Below, one piece after another: positions 15,007-22,357 of a stretch of DNA of 29,973 nucleotides. This stretch comes from Nitratidesulfovibrio sp044433065 (lineage in GTDB: Bacteria > Desulfobacterota > Desulfovibrionia > Desulfovibrionales > Desulfovibrionaceae). The notes beneath the pieces are model-generated. The model searched no databases. It saw only the letters and a list, made by a program, of their open reading frames with translations, and was not told the DNA's origin. Location of the stretch: assembly GCA_044433065.1 (NCBI GenBank), contig JAWXUA010000016.1:1-29973 (forward strand), read 5' to 3'. Each line of letters opens with the position of its first letter. Position 1 is the stretch's first letter. The translations under genes were made by a program, and so were the position numbers.

Positions 15007-16679
15007 ATTGGTGCTTGATTTGTTATTATAAGCACCACCAGCAATACTATGGTATTGCCTAAGGAAGCGTCAAAACCAATGTTTACCGTATTATCGGTAA
15101 TAGAGTATGTGTTTATTATGCTCCATGTTTTGTCACCGTAGATACTAGTCGAACCCTCTGCATTTACGCCTTGATACAAACCGCCATAAATACCGCTATC
15201 GCCGTAATCGTCACTTGTAATTTCGCCTCCATACACAGTGACAGTATTATTACTGATAGTACCCTCATATTCCAAAAGACTATTTATATAGGTTGTGGAC
15301 TGGCCCGAATATTCAACATAGATGGTGGCTCCCGATACTAAGCCTTCAATAATTCCGCCAGTGACAGTCACACTGTTGCCATATGCCTTCATGGACACTG
15401 TGCCTTCAATAATATATCCCCCTGCGCCATCGTTGGCTTCTATGTCTATTGAGAATGGTTGGATAGGCTTTAAATACGCCCCTGTGATAACAATCGGTTC
15501 ACTATTATTCGTTGATGTAAAGCTGCCTGCGCTAATGTACACCGTGTTATTGTACATTTCGGCAGTATTTGAAACGTTCGCATAAGCACCAGCTATGAGA
15601 AAGGAGTTGAATACCCCGTCTGCACTAGATATAGTTACGCTATTGTTAAACATAGTAACAGAAGTGTCATGCTGATCAAAAGACCATTGGTCTGAAACAT
15701 CTGAGAGATCATGAGAAGAAGTAGATGGGAAATTAGTCTCTATATTTTCAAGGGAACAAGTATAAAAAGTAGCCCCCGCTATTCTCTTTGCTTGGACATC
15801 TCCTCCTGTAATAGTGACACTGTTATTGCTCATGGTGGCCTCACCGAGCACAGTAGATAGATACGCACCTGTGAGGGCACCCTCTTTTGCATCACTGCCA
15901 ATGGTGGATACCACTGTACCGCCGGATATGTACACACTGTTATTGTTCAGATAAAACGTCGCATCATCATTGGTGTTGTAAGAGACCACATGGACTGCTG
16001 CCAAACTTTTACCGACATTATATAACACTAGGCCACTATCTTGATTTTGGAGACCCTGTCCCACAGTGCCTTCCTCCATGACAATGCTATTATCATTGGC
16101 GGTAAGAGTACTGAGGGTGGTCTTAACGTAGTCGTTAAATACAAGAGCATTGATTCCTATGTACGCTCCATAAAGGTTGGCAATATAACCTCCTGAAATA
16201 GAAGAAGCGTTTCCATTGGCTGTGACTGCAGTGACGTCACCATAAAGAGCAATATGCGCGGCAGCACCGTTCATCTCGTATTTTGTCGATGTACTAGCAG
16301 CCTCTGCGCTCATAGCGGCACCTTCTTTAACAAAGAAGGTATTATTATTGGCAGTGGCGGAACTTGCGTCACTTCGGTCGCCGTAGTTGGTAGCATCTCC
16401 CACATTTCCTGCAAATAGGTGATATACCTGTATGTTGCTACTCAAGTCTGTAAATGTATCGTTATAGGTTTCAGTTTTACCGTTAGATGTTTCCGCCTGT
16501 GCGTATGTGGGTAAGCAGATGGGTGCTAGGAGAGGGGACGTCGCTAGCACAAAGGATAGGGCATACATACGAGAATGCGAAAGAACACGTGGCAATGCAA
16601 GAGAGAAAAAAGGTGAGGCTTGCACGGTACGGGACTTTATAGGCGTATTTTGTGGTATAGAAGTAGTGAGCTTTTGCAT
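15003..16679 (-). CDS. Autotransporter, N-terminal part with signal peptide and passenger (upstream of frameshift)
   Basis: This 558-codon frame begins with an extended N-terminus (1-38) and a signal peptide (about 39-62, ending TYAQA). The passenger then repeats a pattern of Asn-Asn-(Ser/Thr)-Val-x-(Ile/Val)-x-x-Gly-Gly about nine times (for example NNSVTITGGDV, GNSVTVTGGII, NNTVTVYGGEI), as expected of a beta-helix. After ASLGNTIV the frame runs into an unrelated hydrophobic tail (LLVVLIITNQAPM) and stops. In the other frame the sequence reads on smoothly into the barrel half, so the break lies near 15041-15047. The intact gene would encode roughly 1070 residues. Ligand or adhesion role is unknown. 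The ribosome site is weak (AAAAGG). Possible regulatory hairpins lie upstream. Confidence 0.85.
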   Translation of the reverse strand: MQKLTTSIPQNTPIKSRTVQASPFFSLALPRVLSHSRMYALSFVLATSPLLAPICLPTYAQAETSNGKTETYNDTFTDLSSNIQVYHLFAGNVGDATNYGDRSDASSATANNNTFFVKEGAAMSAEAASTSTKYEMNGAAAHIALYGDVTAVTANGNASSISGGYIANLYGAYIGINALVFNDYVKTTLSTLTANDNSIVMEEGTVGQGLQNQDSGLVLYNVGKSLAAVHVVSYNTNDDATFYLNNNSVYISGGTVVSTIGSDAKEGALTGAYLSTVLGEATMSNNSVTITGGDVQAKRIAGATFYTCSLENIETNFPSTSSHDLSDVSDQWSFDQHDTSVTMFNNSVTISSADGVFNSFLIAGAYANVSNTAEMYNNTVYISAGSFTSTNNSEPIVITGAYLKPIQPFSIDIEANDGAGGYIIEGTVSMKAYGNSVTVTGGIIEGLVSGATIYVEYSGQSTTYINSLLEYEGTISNNTVTVYGGEITSDDYGDSGIYGGLYQGVNAEGSTSIYGDKTWSIINTYSITDNTVNIGFDASLGNTIVLLVVLIITNQAPM

Positions 16680-16752
16680 AGAACTAGGATACCTTTTGTG
16701 TATGTTAAGAGTGTTTACTCATTTAATACAGGATGAAGTGGGAATATAATGC

Positions 16753-16791
16753 GTACCGATGCAGAACTTAAGTATGCATCGATACTTTTTT
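16753..16791 (+). other. Hairpin plus T tract upstream of the autotransporter gene
   Basis: GTACCGATGCA (16753-16763) pairs with TGCATCGATAC (16775-16785) with one mismatch, followed by six T on the plus strand. It looks like a terminator for plus-strand, antisense transcription, while on the minus strand it would be a stem in the autotransporter 5' leader. Confidence 0.5.
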
Positions 16792-16808
16792 GCTATGTAT
16801 ACATAGCA
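16791..16808. promoter_or_regulatory. Perfect 18-bp palindrome, candidate operator
   Basis: TGCTATGTATACATAGCA is a perfect palindrome lying about 110 bp upstream of the autotransporter start. Its symmetry and place suggest a binding site for a dimeric regulator. Confidence 0.45.
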
Positions 16809-16898
16809 TAAAGACTATCACCTGTCCATACGTAAACAGTGTTTGATTGAAAAAAAGATAGTAAAATAGTCCTGTTTTTTTGCGAAATAGGCAGGCCA

Positions 16899-16934
16899 TA
16901 AAAAAGCCCTCAAGGCTTTGGGCCAAGAGGGCTT
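16899..16934 (-). terminator. Second minus-strand terminator after tRNA-Ser
   Basis: AAGCCCTC (16904-16911) pairs with GAGGGCTT (16927-16934) and the minus strand continues with T. It backs up the terminator at 16982-17021 and insulates the autotransporter promoter from tRNA read-through. Confidence 0.75.
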
Positions 16935-16981
16935 GAAAAATCATGTGTATGGTCGACTACAAAAGAAATAGTAAATACCGT

Positions 16982-17021
16982 AAAAAAAGCCCAACAAGGA
17001 CTTATGGACCTTATTGGGCTT
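16982..17021 (-). terminator. Terminator of tRNA-Ser
   Basis: AAAGCCCAACAAGG pairs with CCTTATTGGGCTTT with one mismatch, and seven T follow on the minus strand. It begins 15 bases after the encoded CCA of the tRNA. Confidence 0.88.
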
Positions 17022-17036
17022 TCTTAGTATCTTTTA

Positions 17037-17127
17037 TGGCGGAGGGGGAGAGATTCGAACTCCCGGAAGGCTTCCACCTTCAACGGTTTTCAAGACCGCC
17101 GCGTTAAACCAGCTCTGCCACCCCTCC
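17037..17127 (-). tRNA. tRNA-Ser (anticodon TGA)
   Basis: On the minus strand the acceptor arms GGAGGGG (5' end at 17127) and CCCCTCC pair perfectly, followed by G and an encoded CCA (17037-17039). The anticodon loop CTTGAAA gives anticodon TGA (17090-17092), reading UCA-type serine codons. A long variable arm (class II) lies between the anticodon arm and GTTCGAATC of the T loop. The sequence has all standard elements. Confidence 0.96.
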
Positions 17128-17251
17128 GTGATTGAGCGAAGTTCTTTATGCCTTGGGGTGGGCTGTTTGGTCAAGAAGAAATTTCAGGAAAATTTATGAG
17201 GAGGTTTAAGGCACGCTCTGAGGGCTGTCTATCATTGCATTTTACACGCGC

Positions 17252-17257
17252 TATACT
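17252..17257 (+). promoter_or_regulatory. Candidate -10 box for the manC unit
   Basis: TATACT matches the sigma-70 -10 box at five positions and lies about 50 bp before the small upstream ORF. The -35 region (CTATCA, 17 bases upstream) is poor, so this is a weak call. Confidence 0.25.
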
Positions 17258-17304
17258 ACCGTGTGGCCAATCTTTTGCCATCGTCAGTATATAAGGGGTG
17301 CGCT

Positions 17305-17418
17305 GTGGAACATGAAAGTACAAACACCAAAACCATAGATGACGCGAAATGTTTAGATGACGCAAAATGTTTAGATGACGCAAAATCTTTTTTTCAGGGG
17401 GGCTGTTCCCATGACTAG
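17305..17418 (+). CDS. Possible 37-residue upstream ORF with CLDDAK repeats, overlapping manC start
   Basis: A GTG-started frame of 37 codons has a good ribosome site (AGGGG, six bases upstream) and ends in a TAG that overlaps the proposed manC ATG by eight bases. It reads MEHESTNTKT, then three six-residue units (IDDAKC, LDDAKC, LDDAKS), then FFQGGCSHD. The repeat units are 18 bp at DNA level (17337-17390). Its stop-start overlap would couple translation to manC. I do not recognise the peptide. It could be a real small protein, a leader ORF, or chance. Confidence 0.35.
   Translation: MEHESTNTKTIDDAKCLDDAKCLDDAKSFFQGGCSHD
17337..17390. repeat. 18-bp tandem repeat, three units, before manC
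   Basis: AGATGACGCAAAATGTTT occurs three times in tandem with two substitutions among the copies. The third copy contains an ATG in frame with manC (17375), so unit number changes the spacing and the choice of upstream starts. Confidence 0.85.
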
Positions 17419-19171
17419 TCCCATGATTGGCCCCACGACTGGCCACATGACTGATCCCATGGCTGGCCCCACAAGCCACGCCATCATCCTTGCTGGTGGT
17501 TCTGGCACACGGCTGTGGCCTTTGTCGCGGTCGCTGTATCCAAAGCAGTTGATAGACCTTGGCCATGGGCGAACGCTGTTGCAGGCAACGTTAGAGCGTG
17601 TCATGCGTTGTTTTGCCGTGGAAAATATCCATATTGTGACCAATGTGGAGCATGTTTTTGAAGTGCGCGAACAAGCTATGGCCATGGACGAGGGCCTTGT
17701 ATCGGGCATTGTTGCGGAACCTTGCGTGCGCAGTACGTTGCCAGCTGTCTTACTTGGCCTTGATGCAGCGTGGGAGATGGAGCGCAACAAGGCTGTTCAT
17801 CTGGAGAAAAGCTCTCAATTTTCAGATGACACAAGTGTAAATACAGTTTATGATATAGCTCCTAATATTGCTGTGTTCCCGTCTGATCATGTTGTGGGTC
17901 CTGTTGTGGGTCACGCAGATGACCATGCAGATGGCTACGCAGATGGCCATGCAGATGGCTACGCAGATGGCTACGCAGATGGCCATGCAGATGACCACGC
18001 AGAACGCTGGATGCAGGCCATGGAATGCGCTCAAGGTTTCGCACAGTCTGGGCACTTTGTGACCTTTGGCATTGCGCCGACCAAAGCTGAAACGGGCTAT
18101 GGCTATATTTTGCGTGGGGAAGGGCACCTTCAGGCTTCTACTCATGACGACGATAGGCTTGGCTTTGGTGTAGTCAGACCAAACGAGACTGGAGCCCGTC
18201 CGTATGCTCGAAGCCATCCGCATGCCCGTCCGTATACTCAAGGCCATCCGCGTGCGTATGCCGTGAAAAGCTTTGTGGAAAAGCCAGATCTCGCCACAGC
18301 CACACAATATCTCGCGCACTATCGCGAAGATGGGCGCTACCTGTGGAATAGCGGCATGTTTTTTTTCCATGGCGACGCTTTTTTACAGTCAGTGGCAAAC
18401 CATCAAAAAAGTCTTTGGGACTGGTGGCAAGCACGCCACGAGGTCCCTTTGGTAAACTCCTACCATACGCTGCCATCAGTATCTTTGGACCGTGGCATCA
18501 TGGAGCTGGCCATAAAAGACAGACAAGTCACTGTTATTGAAAGTAATTTCGCATGGGATGACCTTGGAAGCTTTGAAGCCCTACACCGCTTTGAGGCCAA
18601 GGACAGTGCTGGCTGCGTGGTGCAAGGCGACACCATGAACCTCGATTGCCGCGATTCCCTGTTGCTTTCTCGCAGTGGAAAATTAGTTGGCATTGGTCTT
18701 ACTAATATGATAGTGGTGCAAACGCGCGATGCAACATTGGTATGTCCACGCCACAAAGCCCAGTTTGTTAAGGACGCTGTGGATATGCTCAAGGCAGAAT
18801 TAAGCCCGCTCACAGACGTGCATGTCACTGTGCGTCGTCCTTGGGGGAGCTATACCGTGCTTGAAGCGCATCCCTCATGCAAGATAAAACGGATCACCGT
18901 TCATGCTGGGGCTTGCTTGTCCTTACAAATGCATCATCACCGCAGCGAACATTGGGTTGTGGTGCGTGGGGCTGCTTTAGTTGAAATAAATGGCGAACAG
19001 ATGTTGTGCACGGAAAACCAGTGGGCTGTTATTCCATGTGGTGTACAACATAGACTTTCTAACCCCGGCAAGATTTCATTGGAACTTATCGAAATTCAAA
19101 GAGGTTCTTATCTTGAAGAAGACGATATTGTACGTTTTGATGATGTCTACGGTAGAGTGCATGAAGCATAA
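17411..19171 (+). CDS. manC: Mannose-1-phosphate guanylyltransferase / mannose-6-phosphate isomerase (type II bifunctional)
   Basis: This enzyme of about 586 residues makes GDP-mannose. The nucleotidyltransferase domain shows AIILAGGSGTRLWPLSR (24-40) with YPKQ after it, then FPSDHV and FVEKPD. The C-terminal cupin (from RPWGSYTVLE) carries the isomerase signature QMHHHRSEHW and the end motif DDVYGR. I prefer the ATG at 17411, which has AGGGGGG upstream; an in-frame ATG at 17375 is possible. The first 22 residues are an unusual MT/PMxGP-like repeat. Two insertions interrupt the transferase domain: seven copies of a four-residue Ala-Asp-Gly-(Tyr/His) unit just after FPSDHV, and an Arg/His/Pro-rich stretch before AVKSFVEKPD. 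Typical family members are about 470-490 residues, so the extra length is explained by these additions. Confidence 0.92.
   Translation: MTSPMIGPTTGHMTDPMAGPTSHAIILAGGSGTRLWPLSRSLYPKQLIDLGHGRTLLQATLERVMRCFAVENIHIVTNVEHVFEVREQAMAMDEGLVSGIVAEPCVRSTLPAVLLGLDAAWEMERNKAVHLEKSSQFSDDTSVNTVYDIAPNIAVFPSDHVVGPVVGHADDHADGYADGHADGYADGYADGHADDHAERWMQAMECAQGFAQSGHFVTFGIAPTKAETGYGYILRGEGHLQASTHDDDRLGFGVVRPNETGARPYARSHPHARPYTQGHPRAYAVKSFVEKPDLATATQYLAHYREDGRYLWNSGMFFFHGDAFLQSVANHQKSLWDWWQARHEVPLVNSYHTLPSVSLDRGIMELAIKDRQVTVIESNFAWDDLGSFEALHRFEAKDSAGCVVQGDTMNLDCRDSLLLSRSGKLVGIGLTNMIVVQTRDATLVCPRHKAQFVKDAVDMLKAELSPLTDVHVTVRRPWGSYTVLEAHPSCKIKRITVHAGACLSLQMHHHRSEHWVVVRGAALVEINGEQMLCTENQWAVIPCGVQHRLSNPGKISLELIEIQRGSYLEEDDIVRFDDVYGRVHEA
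17915..17998 (+). repeat. 12-bp tandem repeat inside manC, seven units
   Basis: Seven units of GCAGATGRCYAY encode ADDH, ADGY, ADGH, ADGY, ADGY, ADGH, ADDH. Copy-number change keeps the frame. It lies directly after the conserved SDH motif of the transferase. Confidence 0.92.
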
Positions 19172-19242
19172 GGGGCGGCGTGAAAACGCTTAACCGTGCG
19201 ATATACAAAGGGGAAGGCCTGCGTTTTGTGAAAAAATTCACC

Positions 19243-19272
19243 TTGACAATGTTCCTTGCTGTCACCTAGTAA
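19243..19272 (+). promoter_or_regulatory. Candidate promoter of the qrc operon
   Basis: TTGACA (19243-19248, perfect -35) is followed after 18 bases by TAGTAA (19267-19272). The 5' leader would be about 330 bases and would carry the long hairpin repeats at 19302-19578. Confidence 0.4.
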
Positions 19273-19301
19273 GGGTAGCAAAGGCAGGTGTGGGCTTTAG
19301 A

Positions 19302-19443
19302 ATATGCAAAAATGCGATTCTTTTACTTTCTAGCTTCGTTGGATTTGTTTTTTACTCCGGTTACGTATGTCTATATACGCGACCTTCGTAAAAAACTCAT
19401 CAGCCTCGCTAGAAAACAAAATAAACGCATTTTACATGCATAT
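19302..19443. repeat. Long imperfect hairpin repeat, copy A (qrc leader)
   Basis: Nested arms pair across about 140 bases: AATATGCA with TGCATATT, AAATGCG with CGCATTT, TTTCTAGC with GCTAGAAA, TTTTTTAC with GTAAAAAA, and GGTTACGTAT with ATACGCGACC. The conserved words TAGCTTCGTTGGAT and CATCAGCCTCGCT recur at 27373-27461, so this is a dispersed element. Confidence 0.7.
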
Positions 19444-19477
19444 TCTATTTAGAGTATATATGGAAATATCTTTTGCA

Positions 19478-19578
19478 TTCTGGTTCGTTAGGTTCTTTTA
19501 TAGGGTATTCATCCTGACAAGAGCATGCCTTTCTTGCTGGAAAACAAAACAAGGCATTTGCACATATATTCTAGTTAT
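19478..19578. repeat. Degenerate second copy of the long hairpin repeat
   Basis: CTGGTTCGTTAGGTTCTTTTA and CTGGAAAACAAAACAAGGCA echo the left and right arms of the copy at 19302-19443. The right arms align well, including GCAT and ATATTCTA words, while the centre has been lost. Confidence 0.4.
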
Positions 19579-19610
19579 CCATCTTCAAAACCTTCTTTGA
19601 GGCGAAGGGT

Positions 19611-20255
19611 ATGGAGGACAGGCAGTTGAAAAACGAAGACAGCAAGAGTGGATGTTCGTGCGTATGTAGCGCCGCGCCATTCTTCGTCGGCCTGATCGTC
19701 GCGTTGGTTTTTGGTTGGTACGCATATCCAAGTATGATGTACACAGCAGAAGATCAGCCGATCCGATTTAGCCACAAGGTACACATGGAAGACGGTGGGA
19801 TGGCATGCGAAGATTGCCATAGCTTGCGTGAAGACGGCACCTTTGCAGGTTTGCCATCTACTGAAAGCTGTGCAGCTTGCCACTCTGAACCGCTGGGCGA
19901 AGACCCAGAAGAACAACGCTTCATTGACGAGTATGTAAATACCGGCAAAGAAGTAAAATGGCTCGTTTATCAGACGCAACCTGATAACGTGTTCTTTAGC
20001 CATGCGGCGCACTCTATGGATAGTTGCAATCGCTGTCACGGTTTCTCGGAAATCAAGCTTTGCGGTAAGTGCCACCTTGACGTAGCTCAAAGTGATACTA
20101 CCCCAACGTACTACGAGAACAAGTTGACTGGTTACAGCAAAAACACCATGAAGATGTGGTCTTGCGAACGTTGTCACGCCACCCATATGAACGTAAAGGG
20201 TTTCTTTGGCGGTAAGACAGCAGCTAGCAATGCCTGCTTCGTGTGTCACAAGTAG
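19611..20255 (+). CDS. qrcA: QrcA, membrane-anchored hexaheme cytochrome c of the quinone reductase complex
   Basis: This 214-residue protein has a cytoplasmic N-terminus, an uncleaved membrane anchor (about residues 22-40) and six CXXCH heme sites with cysteines starting at 66, 87, 139, 151, 185 and 209. It is the electron entry point of Qrc: periplasmic cytochrome c3, charged by hydrogenases and formate dehydrogenases, donates electrons that pass to the iron-sulfur subunit and on to menaquinone. The last heme motif (CFVCHK) ends the protein. Short Cys-rich CSCVC at 15-19 precedes the anchor and may be a lipidation site. qrcB follows after 14 bases. The order and content qrcABCD make the assignment firm. 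Confidence 0.95.
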   Translation: MEDRQLKNEDSKSGCSCVCSAAPFFVGLIVALVFGWYAYPSMMYTAEDQPIRFSHKVHMEDGGMACEDCHSLREDGTFAGLPSTESCAACHSEPLGEDPEEQRFIDEYVNTGKEVKWLVYQTQPDNVFFSHAAHSMDSCNRCHGFSEIKLCGKCHLDVAQSDTTPTYYENKLTGYSKNTMKMWSCERCHATHMNVKGFFGGKTAASNACFVCHK

Positions 20256-20269
20256 GAAGGGGTACTGCA

Positions 20270-22345
20270 ATGGCTTTGAACAGAAGAAGTTTTCTTAAGT
20301 TCGTCGGCGGTGCCACCACTGGTATCATGGCAACTCCTGTGATCTGGAAAGGTCTTGATGACGTTTCTATCTGGTCCCAGAACTGGTCATGGATTCCACG
20401 TAACATCTACGGCGAAAATTCCTACGTCCCTAGCATCAGCAAACATTGTCCTTCTGGCGAAGGCGTGATGGTCCGTCTTGTTGGCGGTCGTCCCGTACGT
20501 GTGCTTGGCAATCCTGAGCACCCACTGAGCCAAGGCGGCCTTTCTTCCATTGCCGCTGCTGAAGCACAAATGCTGTACAGCCCAGCTCGTATGCGTCGCC
20601 CACTGAAGCGTAGCGCCGATGGTGCTTACGTTGAAGTTTCTTGGGAAGAAGCTGGCAAAATGTTGCTCGCAGGCCTTGAGGCCGCTAAGGGTAGCTTTGC
20701 CTGTATCTCCGGCGACGAAAACGGTACCGCAAGTGAAATGCTTTCCGCTTTCACTAAGCAAATGGGTTCCGATGATTTCCTCCTTATGCCTTCTGAAGTA
20801 CAACCTGCTTCTAAAGCTTGGGAACTCATGGGCGGTGCTGGCCAAATTGGCTACGACATCGAAAAAAGTGACTTTGTCTTGGCACTTGGCGCCAACGTGC
20901 TTGAATCTTGGGGTACGGCTATCCGTAACCGCCACGCATTCAACGCTGGCCGTCCAGTAGGCGAAGAGCCACAAGTCAAGTTTGCATACGCAGGCCCAGT
21001 ACGTAACAACACAGCTGCTGCTGTGGATACGTGGTTGCCTGTTCACACTGGCACGGAAGTCTTCCTTGCTCTTGGTATCGCTCAGCAGCTCATGGAAATG
21101 GGCGCAAGCGCACCAGTAAGCGACTTCGCTGTCTTCAAGCAAATGGCATCCGTATTTACCCCAGAAAAAGTTGCCGCATTAACCGGCATTTCTGCGGCAT
21201 CCATTACGGCTATGGCTAAAGACTTGATGGCTGCTAAGTGTCCTCTCGTTATTGCTGGTTCTGAGTTCGAACAAGGTTGTGGCGTTGCTCCTATCATGGC
21301 TGGCATCGCTCTCAACATGTTGCTCGGTTCCGTCAACCGCGACGGTGGCTTGCGCGCTATTCCGTTTGCAGACAAAGTTCTGCCAGACGCTATGGACCGC
21401 AAGGACATGTGGAAGACCGACCTTATCGCTTGGTCTGCCGCAACTGCCGCTGAAGGTGCAGAAGCTCCAAAGGCAATCCTCGTATACGATGCTAACCCAT
21501 CGTACGCTTTGCCAAAGGGCGACGATTTCGCCAAAGCATATGCAAAAGCTTCCTTCAAGGTTTGCTTTGCTACCATGCTCAACGAAACCGCCAAAGCCAG
21601 TGACCTCGTCATTCCAGTGCCTATGGGTATGGAACGTCTTGAGGACGCATTGACCCCTTACGGCTGTGGCGAAACGGTGTACTCCGTAGCCCCTGCCGTT
21701 GTTGAGCCTTTGTTCAACGTTCGCTCTGCTATGGATGTGTTCTTTGATTTGGCCGAACGCCTTGGCTTGTCCCTTGGCGCTGGTTCCTTCGAAGAAATGC
21801 TCCAAGCAAAGGCTGAAGCTCTTGGTGCTGACTATGACAGCCTTGCTGAAGGCACTGCCTTCACAAGCCGCGACGTGCTTTCCGCGTACGGCATGGCATT
21901 CCGCTCTGACGTAATTGCCACAGCTGTCAACGGCTTCAAAGCTCCTAGCGAAACCTTGAGACTTGCTCCTTTTGCTCGCCTCAATATCGGTACAAGCAGA
22001 ACCGCCATCCCACCTTTCAATATCAAGACTGTTCGCCGTTGGGAACTCCAAGGCACTATGAACTACGTCATGGTGAACGGTGCTACCGCTCGCAAGCTCG
22101 GCCTCAAGCAACACGACACTGTTGTGTTGTCCAATGAAGCTGGCAAGGTAACTGTAAAAATCAATATCACGGAAACCATCGCAAACAATACCGTTGGTAT
22201 GTTGCTTGGCTTCGGTCATACTGCATTTGACCAGTTCAGCAAGGGTAAAGGCGTGAACGTCATGCAACTTCTTGCTCCAAAAGCGGAGCCAGGTACTGGC
22301 ATGTCTGTCTGGACGAGCACTGGCGTTAACATCGCCAAAGCATAA
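20270..22345 (+). CDS. qrcB: QrcB, molybdopterin-oxidoreductase-like subunit of Qrc
   Basis: This 691-residue protein starts MALNRRSFLKF, a twin-arginine motif, so it is exported to the periplasm. The rest resembles the CISM/molybdopterin oxidoreductase superfamily, with the C-terminal MopB-type barrel (MVNGATARKLGLKQHDTVVLSNEAG). The N-terminal iron-sulfur Cys motif of true family enzymes is absent: only one Cys (in KHCPSGEG) is seen there. This agrees with what is known of QrcB, which carries no molybdenum and is thought to be structural. I chose the ATG at 20270 with an AGGAAGGGG ribosome site; the frame is open nine codons earlier inside qrcA. It lies between qrcA and qrcC with short gaps. 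Confidence 0.94.
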   Translation: MALNRRSFLKFVGGATTGIMATPVIWKGLDDVSIWSQNWSWIPRNIYGENSYVPSISKHCPSGEGVMVRLVGGRPVRVLGNPEHPLSQGGLSSIAAAEAQMLYSPARMRRPLKRSADGAYVEVSWEEAGKMLLAGLEAAKGSFACISGDENGTASEMLSAFTKQMGSDDFLLMPSEVQPASKAWELMGGAGQIGYDIEKSDFVLALGANVLESWGTAIRNRHAFNAGRPVGEEPQVKFAYAGPVRNNTAAAVDTWLPVHTGTEVFLALGIAQQLMEMGASAPVSDFAVFKQMASVFTPEKVAALTGISAASITAMAKDLMAAKCPLVIAGSEFEQGCGVAPIMAGIALNMLLGSVNRDGGLRAIPFADKVLPDAMDRKDMWKTDLIAWSAATAAEGAEAPKAILVYDANPSYALPKGDDFAKAYAKASFKVCFATMLNETAKASDLVIPVPMGMERLEDALTPYGCGETVYSVAPAVVEPLFNVRSAMDVFFDLAERLGLSLGAGSFEEMLQAKAEALGADYDSLAEGTAFTSRDVLSAYGMAFRSDVIATAVNGFKAPSETLRLAPFARLNIGTSRTAIPPFNIKTVRRWELQGTMNYVMVNGATARKLGLKQHDTVVLSNEAGKVTVKINITETIANNTVGMLLGFGHTAFDQFSKGKGVNVMQLLAPKAEPGTGMSVWTSTGVNIAKA

Positions 22346-22357
22346 GGAACGGACGTC

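Larger units (their letters stand above)
16680..17036. other. Spacer between autotransporter and tRNA-Ser
   Basis: No gene is visible. The spacer holds, from left to right, the autotransporter leader, a hairpin with a T tract, an 18-bp palindrome and two minus-strand terminators (16899-16934 and 16982-17021). Confidence 0.6.
19172..19610. other. 440-bp manC-qrcA spacer and qrc leader
   Basis: The spacer holds a candidate promoter (19243-19272) and two related copies of a long imperfect palindrome (19302-19443 and about 19478-19578). No gene is supported. I see no T-rich terminator after manC. Confidence 0.6.

Noticed and set aside
17337..17390. CRISPR-like array
   Set aside because: The 18-bp units are directly contiguous with no spacers. 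No CRISPR array or cas gene is visible anywhere in the window.
19367..19600. A 77-codon plus-strand ORF in the qrc leader
   Set aside because: It lies within the hairpin repeats, has an odd Phe/Tyr-rich composition and no ribosome site, and is best explained as repeat sequence.
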